Positions 41,821-50,221 of a stretch of 51,995 nt of DNA are shown piece after piece; the stretch's first letter is position 1, and each line of letters starts with the position of its first letter. The DNA comes from a virus: IMG/VR virus record IMGVR_UViG_3300017987_000120, positions 1 through 51,995 of that record; one strand, given 5' to 3'. Both the position numbers and the translations under genes were made by a program. Below the pieces are notes generated by a model. That model was not told the DNA's origin. It made no database searches and saw nothing but the letters and a program-made list of their open reading frames with translations.

Positions 41821-42033
41821 ATGCCGGAAGACACACCAACCGGATGGTTCATTGAGTCCATCGAGGGCACCGGAATAATCAATAGTGGTCCTGTGTCGAG
41901 GTGGTACCCCACCGACGCGCAAGCCGAAGCCATCTACGCGGCAGCCAAAGCCGCCGATCTTGACCTGAGTTCGTTCATAGCACAGTTTGACAACATCAGC
42001 GAGCTGCTGATGGCTGTTTTCGGAGAGAAATGA
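41821..42033 (+). CDS. small protein upstream of DpdA, unknown
   Basis: The protein has 70 residues and starts at ATG 41821 with GGGAG five bases upstream. It has a beta-start (GWFIESIEGTGIINSG) and a C-terminal helix (SSFIAQFDNISELLMAVFGE). It ends one base before the transglycosylase ATG and is surely co-transcribed with it. It may be an accessory subunit; no family was recognised. Confidence 0.6.
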   Translation: MPEDTPTGWFIESIEGTGIINSGPVSRWYPTDAQAEAIYAAAKAADLDLSSFIAQFDNISELLMAVFGEK

Positions 42034-42034
42034 C

Positions 42035-44032
42035 ATGCCCCTCGAGTGGATCCCCAGCGCCGCTTGGCCGCGCTCTATTACCTGCTTGCGCATCTACTCC
42101 CGATGGGAAAACAATGGCCTGGTGCGGGGTTTCAAAGCCACGCAACCTACCCCGCAGACCACACTGCTGCGGTTCCCACACAGAACCATCCTCACCGTGT
42201 GGGAACCGCGTGACTACCCAGATCCTTCCGAGTGGGAGACTGTCCATGATTTCTCTCCTTTCGAAGAGGGTACGGTAGGCCGACGAATGCTCTCCTCGGT
42301 GCTCATCAGCGCCGAGGCGGCACATGACAAGACGGCCATTCGAGACATGGAGCGTTCGCGTCCGGGTGCAGTGATGCACGACATGAGTACCTGGAATCAC
42401 AGCGAACTAGAGATCATGGGAGATTCCGGTGGGGCACAGCTCTATGCCGGAAAGATCAACTACATCGACCCGAAGAAAGTCATCAACTTCTACAACAAGG
42501 GCGTCAACATCGGCACTGCGTGTGACATCCCGCCACGCATTGTTGATCAAGAGCACCGCAGCGTTGTCAGGGCATGTGCCTATGCGCAACGAGCGAACAA
42601 CCGGGTATTCCACCGAGAGCGCGCCGATGGTCTCCGGCTACTCAACGTAGCCCACGGCTTCGACCTACGCCAGGTGCGCAACTTCATCGACATAGTCTCC
42701 GGACGCAACGGAGAGTACGTGTGGGATGGCTGGGCAGTTGGCTCGGGAGCATGGCTCGAGATGGCGCTACTGCGCAACTGCATCACGGTACTCAAAGAGG
42801 CTCCGTGGAGCACCACTCGCACGGTGGTGAAGCGCTCCAAGAAGAGCGGCAAGCGCCGCAAGGTCGAAGTCCCCTACAAGCACCTGCACCTCTTCGCAGT
42901 CGCTGGACCCTCCCGGATGCCCTTCTACGCCTGGCTCGGAAAGTACATAGACCGTTTCACCGTCGACAGCACCCACTGGTTGCAGGGCGTGCGGTACAAC
43001 CGCTACCTGATGCTCGAACCCGGCGGTGATCTCAAGCTCTACCCGATGGGGCGCGAGCGTACCAAGCAGCAGTACATCGAGGCAGGCACCATGCCAGTGC
43101 CAGGCGTTCCGTTGCCTTGCTCCTGTCCGGTGTGCAGCCTACTTCCAACATGGGATGTCTTCGCACTTCCGGCGAAGTTCCGCATGTACTCGCTGCTGGC
43201 GTGGCACAACATCTATACGCTGCAACGTCTGACCGCCATGTGGTCAAACATGGCAATGACCATGGACGAAGACGAGTATCGCGACTGGGCGGTGTACATC
43301 GCTGGCGAGGGTGCCCACTTCCAGATCGACTTCATCGAGCACTGCATCCACGAGGGATTGGATGCAGCCAACGAGTCAGAGCGCATGACCTTCGCCTTCG
43401 AGAAGGCGGGGCACGGGGCGGCACACGTACTATTCCCGGGAGCAGAGCACGAGGACCCGAACGACCCGGTAAGCCTGCTCGGATCCAGCAACATGCTGGC
43501 TGGGAGCACCCTGCCCTCACAGGTCGAGACAACACTCCCCAACTACCTTCCACCGAAGGTACTACGCAAGCTCGGGTTGGATGTCCACCCGATCACCAAG
43601 GACCGCAAGCGGGCGATCACCAAGAAGCTGCCGCGCAAGCGCTACAAGTACAAGCAACACTCGAAGGAAGACTTGGTCAACGCCATCGAGCAGTGGCTCG
43701 AAGAGCACCCGGATGTGCAGATCGAAAACCTGCATATCGCCAAGCCGCCACCAAAGAAGGCCAAGGACGGAACAGTCACCGCAGTAGCGCCGTACACCAT
43801 CGTCTTCAAGGACCAAGAACTCATCCTCGACAAGCTCAAGAGCAACGTTGAGCGCCGTGCCTTCATCAAGAAGTACAAGATTCCGCTACCCAAGCTCCAG
43901 AAGATCGGGGAGGTAGTGCTCATCACCGATGAGGAGTGGCAGCGTCAAAAAGACGAAGAGAAGAAGAAAAAGTCGCGATACCGCAAGAAGAAAGTGAAAC
44001 GCGCTCTCCGGAACAAGAAGCGGAAAAAGTAA
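42035..44032 (+). CDS. dpdA: DpdA-like DNA 7-deazaguanine transglycosylase
   Basis: The protein has 665 residues and resembles the tRNA-guanine transglycosylase/DpdA superfamily. MGDSGGAQL (about residues 126-134) matches the TGT DSGGFQ base-binding motif. GTACDIPP (about 158-165) gives a candidate catalytic Asp. VWDGWAVGSGAWLEM aligns with the conserved Gly-rich loop, and HLFAVAG/RFTVDSTHW precede a zinc site, CSCPVC (about 361-366). The enzyme exchanges guanine in DNA for a 7-deazaguanine base. The last about 130 residues are exceptionally Lys/Arg-rich and likely bind DNA. QueC genes directly downstream support a DNA rather than tRNA role. Confidence 0.78.
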   Translation: MPLEWIPSAAWPRSITCLRIYSRWENNGLVRGFKATQPTPQTTLLRFPHRTILTVWEPRDYPDPSEWETVHDFSPFEEGTVGRRMLSSVLISAEAAHDKTAIRDMERSRPGAVMHDMSTWNHSELEIMGDSGGAQLYAGKINYIDPKKVINFYNKGVNIGTACDIPPRIVDQEHRSVVRACAYAQRANNRVFHRERADGLRLLNVAHGFDLRQVRNFIDIVSGRNGEYVWDGWAVGSGAWLEMALLRNCITVLKEAPWSTTRTVVKRSKKSGKRRKVEVPYKHLHLFAVAGPSRMPFYAWLGKYIDRFTVDSTHWLQGVRYNRYLMLEPGGDLKLYPMGRERTKQQYIEAGTMPVPGVPLPCSCPVCSLLPTWDVFALPAKFRMYSLLAWHNIYTLQRLTAMWSNMAMTMDEDEYRDWAVYIAGEGAHFQIDFIEHCIHEGLDAANESERMTFAFEKAGHGAAHVLFPGAEHEDPNDPVSLLGSSNMLAGSTLPSQVETTLPNYLPPKVLRKLGLDVHPITKDRKRAITKKLPRKRYKYKQHSKEDLVNAIEQWLEEHPDVQIENLHIAKPPPKKAKDGTVTAVAPYTIVFKDQELILDKLKSNVERRAFIKKYKIPLPKLQKIGEVVLITDEEWQRQKDEEKKKKSRYRKKKVKRALRNKKRKK

Positions 44033-44036
44033 GCCC

Positions 44037-44723
44037 ATGTCCCGAAGAATCCTTGTCCTGCTTTCCGGTGGGTTGGATAGTGCAGCACTGCTGTACCAAG
44101 CCTGCCGCATGGTCTCTCCACGAAACGTGGAGGCTATCACCTTCGACTATGGGCAGCAGCACCACCGTGAGCTGCTAGCTGCCAAGGTCATGGCTCGGTC
44201 CTTGCTGGCTTGGAACAACTGGCAACAGCTCAACTTAGCAGTGATTCCGGAGATTGTGCAGTCGCGACTAACCGGCAACGGTGACAACGACTGGGTTCCC
44301 GGACGCAATCTCATCTTCGTTTCGGTGGCCGTTGCCTACGCAATGACACATCGATGCCAAGAGATACTCCTCGGTTCTGTGGCGGCAGACATCTACCCCG
44401 ACAACAGCACCAATTTCGTCAAAACAGTCAATGCGACAGTACAGGAAACCTTCCCCGGACACACTCTAGGGGTGAGTGTGCCACTCAAGACGCTATCGAA
44501 GCGTCAAGTGATTGAACTAATTCCGCCGGGCTTGGCTCGGCTTACGCACTCCTGTTACGCAGGTGTCTGGCCCCCGTGTGGCGAATGCAAAGCCTGCAAA
44601 GACCGGGAGTTGGGGTATGCAGAGGCCGGAATTCCCGATCCACTGCTGGTAGCAGAAACCGACCCACTTCTCGAAGAATCCTACAGTGACCTTTTGCTTG
44701 TGAGCGACGCTCACCAGGAGTAA
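44037..44723 (+). CDS. queC: 7-cyano-7-deazaguanine synthase QueC
   Basis: This is a 228-residue protein of normal length. It has the PP-loop LSGGLDSAA (residues 8-16), FDYGQ (about 39-43), PGRNLIF (about 87-93) and the zinc motif CYAGVWPPCGECKAC (about 172-186). QueC converts 7-carboxy-7-deazaguanine to preQ0 with ATP and ammonia. No QueD or QueE is in this window, so the precursor comes from the host or from genes elsewhere in the phage. It sits four bases after dpdA and two bases before the second QueC-like gene. Confidence 0.92.
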   Translation: MSRRILVLLSGGLDSAALLYQACRMVSPRNVEAITFDYGQQHHRELLAAKVMARSLLAWNNWQQLNLAVIPEIVQSRLTGNGDNDWVPGRNLIFVSVAVAYAMTHRCQEILLGSVAADIYPDNSTNFVKTVNATVQETFPGHTLGVSVPLKTLSKRQVIELIPPGLARLTHSCYAGVWPPCGECKACKDRELGYAEAGIPDPLLVAETDPLLEESYSDLLLVSDAHQE

Positions 44724-44725
44724 CA

Positions 44726-45556
44726 ATGTCCGCACACCCGCTGACCGAGCCCGCAGTTCTCATCTCTGGCGGTGGCATTGACACCTGGGTTCTCGGACAC
44801 ATGTTGGCTGCCAGTGGCTTGCCGTTGCACCTGATCTGTTTCGACTATGGGCAAGTATCCTTCGCAGGCCAACGCTTTGGCACTTCCAAGCTCGGCCGGG
44901 CGTTGCGGCGTCGTTTCAATGCCGAGGTGCAGTGTGTCTACCCGGACATCAGCGAACACATGCGCAGCCTGCTGGGGCCGCGAGCAGCGGATATTGCGCA
45001 GCTTTCCGGAGCAGCGCCTATCCCGCGCACCTTCGAGAGTGTTGAGGAAGAGCTACAGGACGCAGGCGGCCTGGCCAACTCCAAGACTTTCGGCTTCACC
45101 CCAGGGCGCAACGGGATGTTCCTCTACCACGCCGCTATCTATGCTGCATGTCGCGGCCTATACCGTGTCTACTGGGCGCAGCAATCATCGCTTCGGAGCT
45201 TCAAGGAGACGCGGTGGGGCGAGGATCACTACGGCGACGATCAGTGGTTCCCGTTCCTGGAGAAGCTCAATCGGTGGCTGCCCAACGCCATTGGGCTGCC
45301 GGTTGAGGTGGTTGTACCGCTGTGGTTCCAGAGCAAACTCGAGAACATGCGTCTCGGGGTGGCATTGGGGATGGGTGTTGAAGACTTCGAAAACACCTGG
45401 TCCTGTGAACATGCAAACCGCTGTGGGGTGTGCCCACAGTGTCAGGAGTTCATCGAACTCTACCCGCGGCTGTATCTCAATGATACCCCCACGTGGTGGC
45501 ACCCGATGCTCGCGCGCCGCGAGCGGCGCATTCTCGAACTGACCGCAGAGGAATAG
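44726..45556 (+). CDS. divergent QueC-like PP-loop protein
   Basis: The protein has 276 residues and is clearly a QueC relative. Its PP-loop reads ISGGGIDTW (Gly-Gly-Ile-Asp-Thr in place of GGLDS), FDYGQ and TPGRNGMFLYHA are kept, and CEHANRCGVCPQC (about 228-240) retains the zinc cysteines. It is about 50 residues longer than QueC, mainly in an insert around residues 65-115. The paralog next to a normal QueC implies a different substrate, for example amidation or another change of the 7-carboxy/7-cyano group. It has a good ribosome site (CAGGAG). Confidence 0.8.
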   Translation: MSAHPLTEPAVLISGGGIDTWVLGHMLAASGLPLHLICFDYGQVSFAGQRFGTSKLGRALRRRFNAEVQCVYPDISEHMRSLLGPRAADIAQLSGAAPIPRTFESVEEELQDAGGLANSKTFGFTPGRNGMFLYHAAIYAACRGLYRVYWAQQSSLRSFKETRWGEDHYGDDQWFPFLEKLNRWLPNAIGLPVEVVVPLWFQSKLENMRLGVALGMGVEDFENTWSCEHANRCGVCPQCQEFIELYPRLYLNDTPTWWHPMLARRERRILELTAEE

Positions 45557-45558
45557 GG

Positions 45559-46353
45559 ATGACTTCTGCATTCGGCGAAAACGTACTGTTCACCACCGCG
45601 CTGGCATTAGCGCTAGGCGTTCCGAAGATCGACTGGGGCACCGGAAGGTGGAGCGACACAGACGAGGCGCACCGCATCGTGCTTCCCACAGCAGATCAAC
45701 CGCTGCTGCGGGTTTGGCTGTTCGAAGGAATCTACCTGGCGTACCAATACAAGCATGACGGGGTGCGCGGCAATGGCACCCTTACTGCATGTCACGTACT
45801 CCGGGAGTTCATCAACCGACCTACCTCTGCGAACTTCAACTTGCTGTTGGACTGGGCTGGGATCTTCCTTCACGATCTGCATCGCGACGCAACCGCACTA
45901 GATGTTGTTCGGCTAGAACTGTTAGTCGACATCGAAGATATGTATGCTATTTTCGACGTGGTTGACCCAGACACCCTCTCCGAGGAAGAGGCGGCCGCCT
46001 TCATCACGTGGGACGACGAAGACGAAGACGAAGAAGAGGGTTGGGAAGATGAAACCGAGGAAGAACCCGCAACTGGGTTCTACATTTCGGAGACTATTGG
46101 TATCGTTCCTTCTGACCCGCTGCACGCGGCAGAGCTGGCTGCACAGGGGTTCGAGATGCGCACTGCTACACCACCACCAGCCACTCCCGGTGTCGACAAA
46201 GACTCCGAGGATGAAACCGAAGAGGTCCGGCGGATACGCCATCAGCACGAGCGTAAAGAGGCCATTGAACGCATCGAAGCACGCAACAACGAACGCAAGA
46301 CGCCGGGCCAAAGGGTGGTCTTGTTTGGCCCGGACGGCAAGGAGCTGCTGTGA
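45559..46353 (+). CDS. protein with acidic tail in the deazaguanine island, unknown
   Basis: The protein has 264 residues. The N-terminal 140 are globular alpha/beta (VLFTTALALALGVPKIDWGT, ADQPLLRVWLFEGIYLAYQY). Residues 150-180 are almost all Asp/Glu, and the tail is charged and helical (RRIRHQHERKEAIERIEARN). No enzyme motif is visible. It starts three bases after the second QueC stop and overlaps the next gene by four bases, so it is a member of the same operon. Confidence 0.6.
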   Translation: MTSAFGENVLFTTALALALGVPKIDWGTGRWSDTDEAHRIVLPTADQPLLRVWLFEGIYLAYQYKHDGVRGNGTLTACHVLREFINRPTSANFNLLLDWAGIFLHDLHRDATALDVVRLELLVDIEDMYAIFDVVDPDTLSEEEAAAFITWDDEDEDEEEGWEDETEEEPATGFYISETIGIVPSDPLHAAELAAQGFEMRTATPPPATPGVDKDSEDETEEVRRIRHQHERKEAIERIEARNNERKTPGQRVVLFGPDGKELL

Positions 46354-47441
46354 TCTACCGAACCTCCAGTCCCGAGTCCTGGTTCCTTGAATCCCTCCCG
46401 ATCCGGAACGGGTACGAACGCATGGTCTTTGCGCAGTACGCCCTCCGCAGCCGCAACAGCGAAATCTACTCTGATACCTTCTGGCTCACCAACGGAAAGG
46501 ACTGGTGGGTGGGCATCGAGGAAGAACTGGACTGGGCCGAGTTCAGCATCAGTGTCTCCAAGGGAGAGACCCCAACCTTGGCCACCTTCCCGCGCGTACT
46601 CATGCCGTACTACACCACCACCTACGGTTACCTACTCGACTACTTCATGCCAGCGGGAATCCCGTGGGAAGATTTCGGTATGCGAGCTGTCCCGAAGGGT
46701 TGGACAACCAAGAAGACCTATCCGAAAGATATGGGATTCAAGGCGGCCCCTCCTGGAATCGTGCGCCACCTGCCCTACAAACAACGCGGCTTTGAGCACT
46801 GGCTCCGCTCCAACCGTCGCGACCTTGTCAGATTCTTCTACGGGTCAATCTCGAAGGAAGTGACGTACTCTATCGTCACCGACCCCCTCCTGATCCTTCG
46901 CTCGGCAAGCCGACTCCTGGCACACTTCGAAGGCAAGTGGCAAGAGTATCATGCGCAATGGAGTCAGCAAGTGTCCGAAGTGGTGGACTCGGATACCTTC
47001 CAGACGCTTGCTGACAGCGGCGTGGTCTTGCCTGGACGGCACACCGCTCGGCTGGAGAGCGATAACTCGGTATTCATGTTCTTGCACCTTGAGTTCCTCC
47101 CCGCAGTGCTGTCTGGGCGCGGGTTTGCAGTGATTGCCTCCGTCGACGACAAGCCAATCGCTTTGGTCAGTTGTAGAAGCACCGGCTCAAATCTGGAATT
47201 CCACACCGAGCTAGTGATGCGGCACACCGACCCAAGCTATCGACGGTACGCACTGGTCCCAGTGCTACACGCGCACGCTATTCGAGAGGCGTGCTGGAAT
47301 CGAGGAGCCGATACCCTCGATATGTCGAACAACTGGGACCCGAGTATTGACGGCTACAAGAGCGCCTTCGGGGCTGTCGATGTACCACTCCCCGGGCTGC
47401 GTTGGATTGAGCCCCGGAGGCTAGGCGCACAACGAGTGTAA
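46350..47441 (+). CDS. GNAT/FemX-like acyltransferase-like protein
   Basis: The protein has 363 residues and a GTG start overlapping the upstream stop. Residues 225-345 show an acetyltransferase-like order: a strand pair GFAVIASVDDKPIALVSCR, a strand TELVMRHTDPSYRRYALVPV and helix HAHAIREACW, then DTLDMSNNWDPSIDGYKSAF, as in FemX-type GNAT folds, where Tyr-Lys near the end is common. The N-terminal 200 residues are unassigned. Last gene of the island before a hairpin. A role in decorating the deazaguanine base is inferred from context only. Confidence 0.5.
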   Translation: MIYRTSSPESWFLESLPIRNGYERMVFAQYALRSRNSEIYSDTFWLTNGKDWWVGIEEELDWAEFSISVSKGETPTLATFPRVLMPYYTTTYGYLLDYFMPAGIPWEDFGMRAVPKGWTTKKTYPKDMGFKAAPPGIVRHLPYKQRGFEHWLRSNRRDLVRFFYGSISKEVTYSIVTDPLLILRSASRLLAHFEGKWQEYHAQWSQQVSEVVDSDTFQTLADSGVVLPGRHTARLESDNSVFMFLHLEFLPAVLSGRGFAVIASVDDKPIALVSCRSTGSNLEFHTELVMRHTDPSYRRYALVPVLHAHAIREACWNRGADTLDMSNNWDPSIDGYKSAFGAVDVPLPGLRWIEPRRLGAQRV

Positions 47442-47452
47442 CTTCCTGGTTT

Positions 47453-47467
47453 AGGGCGAAAAGCCCT
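47453..47467 (+). terminator. small hairpin ending the deazaguanine operon
   Basis: A 5-bp stem, AGGGC / GCCCT, with a GAAAA loop lies 11 bases after the 47441 stop, followed by TCTCTAGG and a TTTTA at 47481-47485. Weak terminator-like structure. The remaining gap to 47559 has no gene. Confidence 0.4.
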
Positions 47468-47559
47468 CTCTAGGGGGTCATTTTAGGCACCGCTAGGTAG
47501 AAGCACGTGCCCAAGTCTCTAGGTTTCGAACAGGCATCTTTCGTTCGGAGAATTTCTCA

Positions 47560-50118
47560 ATGCAAAGCGACACACCCTCGGGCGACTACTTCCTTTCCAA
47601 TTACGAGCGCTCGCTCTTCGAGGGGAGGTACCAAGACCCGGGCTCCGATACCGAGTCCACCTGGGAGGACGCCTTCAGGAGAGTAGGCCACGCAGTTGCC
47701 GAGGGCAGCGTTTTCGAGACACCCGAAGGGCGCATTGCCTTCGAAGAAGAGATCATCGAGATGATGGTCACCGGTCAAGCCATTCCGTCCAGTCCGCAGG
47801 TCTGGAACTATGGCTCTGCCAGAAGGCACAACCGCTGCGGGTCCTCTTGCTATACAGGAGAACTCGGCGATACGCTGGAGGACTTCGCCACAACCAACAG
47901 CCACGCCGAATCCGTCTACGTGGCATCGGGTGGTTTTGGTGTCTGCGGCAACAAGGCTCGGCCCCGTGGCACGAAGATCACCTACGCCAAGAGCTGTGCG
48001 GTTGGGATACTCGGTCGCGGGGGGCCGCTAGACCGAATTGAGCGCACCACTGGATACATCACCAACGGCGGCCGTGAGCGCGGTGCCGCGATGTTCCAAT
48101 TGTCAGCATGGCATCCCGACGCCGTCGAGTTCATTCTCGCCAAGGTGCCGGTGAGCCTCGGGTTCCTTGACGACTGGAGAGCGAATGCCTGTGCCATGCT
48201 TGGCGCAGTCGATTCGAAGCTGCTAGCAGTCATCGATCTATACACCAGCAAGTACGTCTTCCGAAAGGAGTGGCCGACGGCAGATGAGCTGATGCCGGAC
48301 CTCCTAGAGCGCGATGCAGGGCTGGCCTTTGGCCACATGATCAGTGTCGGTGTGATCGCAGAAGACAGCCGCAGGCGCATGGTGCCGCGCGTCTTCGACT
48401 GGGCCTTGAGTGGTTGGCGGGAGGCCAACCGAGACTGGGACCTCCCGATGCAGAACTGCAACATGAGCTTGCGGATCCCGGACGCGTTGTTCAATGCGGT
48501 AGAAAACAACGAACCCTGGGTTCTCTCGTGGTTCAGCAAGGAGAAGCCGAAGCAAGGTGAGTATCCGTGGACCAAAACTGACCTCGGATCTGGCAAGCTG
48601 GAGACCTTTGGCAACGGGGATGTCTTCGATGTCAACGAGGAGCGCACCGAGGTATTCGACATCGAAATCGGAGACGACACCCAACACGCCCCCAACAACG
48701 GGAACTACCGCTACGCGGTGTTGATCACTACCTGGGAGGGGCTGCTCGAGAACCTCAAGCCCAACCCAAACAACTGGAAGGAAACCGAGTACGCTCGACG
48801 CTTCCGCAACGTCATTGTGCCGACACTAGAGCGCTATGGGAAGGGCACCATCATGGCGCGGGACTTCTTCGACCTCATCGTGCGCACCGCCTGGGAGTGT
48901 GGCGACCCGGGGCTAGTGTCCGAAGATACCTATGAGCGGTTCAACCCTGTCGATTCCGAAGTCTATGGTGTGCGTATCTCCAACCCCTGTTCGGAGTATG
49001 TCAGCCCTCCGGGAGGATCGTGCAACCTCATATCGCTGAACCTACGGCTAGCTGCTGAGACGATCAATACCCGAGAGGACAAGGCCGAACTACGAGACTT
49101 GCTGCTTCCGGGGATATGGAACACCTCGGGATTTGCAAGCGCGACAGACTGGGAATACCTCATGGGTACCCGCGCCTTCGCCACATACCTTGCGGCCATC
49201 CGAGCAGCAGCCAAGCGCGCCTTCAAGTACATCGCCCACGCGGCAGAATTCAACAAAGCTCCGGTAGAGTACATCGATCGGATGACGCGCGAGCACTTCC
49301 GGACCGTCGGCGTTGGCATCATGGGCCTCGCAGAAGCACTGATGCTGTTCCACGTGGCCTACGGCAGTGCTTGTGCGCAACGCTTCGCCGCGAGCACCAT
49401 GGCGGAAATCTATCTCACCTGTTGGGAAGAGAGCTTCCGACTGGCTGAGTTCGGTGGGTGGCCCAAGCCAAAGGGATGGAACCCTGACCGGATGCGCAAC
49501 ATCTTCGATGCGCGTATCGAATACGCTGAGGAGTACGTGTTGCTAAGGGAGCAACGCCATCGACTGGCAGCTCTCCAACACAACATCGATGTCGGACTGT
49601 ACGCCACCCACACCGCAGTGACATCTGTAGCTCCTACAGGGACAATTGCCCAGATCGCTGGGTGGCTGATGTCGCGACTGGCTAGCAACGGTGTGGCCCA
49701 CAACATCAGCGTCAACTCGGGACTGGAGCCGGCGTTCTCGTGGGCAGTTGGCCGACAAGACAACAACGGACACGCGGTCATCTACCACGACCTGTGGTTA
49801 CAGCGCGAGCACTACGGCAAGTCGTGGATGCGCAAAGCATCCAGCATTCCCGCAGAAGATCATGTGCGTATGCAAGCGGCTGTGTGTGCCTTCACCTGCA
49901 TGTCGGCAAGCAAGACAATCAACCTCCCGGAAGATGCCACGGCGGCAGACGTAGCCGCCGCATACACTCTCGCACATCGCCTCGGAATCCCCGGCACCGC
50001 CGTCTACCGGGATCGCTCAAAACCCATGCAGGTGCTCACTGCACTGGATTGTCCCTCGGGGGACTGCAAGGTTGACTCCGATGCAGGCTGGGGCAAGGAC
50101 GCGCCAGCAAACGCATAA
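47560..50118 (+). CDS. nrdJ: adenosylcobalamin-dependent (class II) ribonucleotide reductase
   Basis: The protein has 852 residues. Motifs of the RNR barrel are present: RHNRCGSSCYTG (about 88-99, redox Cys), NPCSEY (about 475-480, thiyl Cys and Glu), GSCNLISLNL, and the phosphate loop VAPTGTIAQIAG (about 690-701) followed by SGLEPAFSWAV. The overall pattern is that of NrdJ rather than NrdA or NrdD, and no small subunit or activase gene is nearby. The C-terminus has CPSGDC, a possible re-reducing Cys pair. It makes deoxynucleotides using B12 and works without oxygen, so it needs host cobalamin. It is transcribed alone, with its own downstream terminator. Confidence 0.88.
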   Translation: MQSDTPSGDYFLSNYERSLFEGRYQDPGSDTESTWEDAFRRVGHAVAEGSVFETPEGRIAFEEEIIEMMVTGQAIPSSPQVWNYGSARRHNRCGSSCYTGELGDTLEDFATTNSHAESVYVASGGFGVCGNKARPRGTKITYAKSCAVGILGRGGPLDRIERTTGYITNGGRERGAAMFQLSAWHPDAVEFILAKVPVSLGFLDDWRANACAMLGAVDSKLLAVIDLYTSKYVFRKEWPTADELMPDLLERDAGLAFGHMISVGVIAEDSRRRMVPRVFDWALSGWREANRDWDLPMQNCNMSLRIPDALFNAVENNEPWVLSWFSKEKPKQGEYPWTKTDLGSGKLETFGNGDVFDVNEERTEVFDIEIGDDTQHAPNNGNYRYAVLITTWEGLLENLKPNPNNWKETEYARRFRNVIVPTLERYGKGTIMARDFFDLIVRTAWECGDPGLVSEDTYERFNPVDSEVYGVRISNPCSEYVSPPGGSCNLISLNLRLAAETINTREDKAELRDLLLPGIWNTSGFASATDWEYLMGTRAFATYLAAIRAAAKRAFKYIAHAAEFNKAPVEYIDRMTREHFRTVGVGIMGLAEALMLFHVAYGSACAQRFAASTMAEIYLTCWEESFRLAEFGGWPKPKGWNPDRMRNIFDARIEYAEEYVLLREQRHRLAALQHNIDVGLYATHTAVTSVAPTGTIAQIAGWLMSRLASNGVAHNISVNSGLEPAFSWAVGRQDNNGHAVIYHDLWLQREHYGKSWMRKASSIPAEDHVRMQAAVCAFTCMSASKTINLPEDATAADVAAAYTLAHRLGIPGTAVYRDRSKPMQVLTALDCPSGDCKVDSDAGWGKDAPANA

Positions 50119-50134
50119 TTCTTCTTCGCAAGCG

Positions 50135-50165
50135 CCCCGGGGAGTACCCTCTCCGGGGTTTGTTA
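50135..50165 (+). terminator. intrinsic terminator after nrdJ
   Basis: A 10-bp stem, CCCCGGGGAG / CTCTCCGGGG (one G-U pair), with a TACC tetraloop is followed by TTTGTT. This is the clearest Rho-independent terminator in the window. Confidence 0.8.
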
Positions 50166-50221
50166 CGAGTGGATTGCAGTCTGTTAAAGGTGGGTACAAG
50201 GAACTCACCGAAGGAGAAACC

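Noticed and set aside
50072-50221. N-terminal extension of the metallopeptidase frame
   Set aside because: It spans the end of nrdJ and an intrinsic terminator; ATG 50222 has a strong ribosome site.
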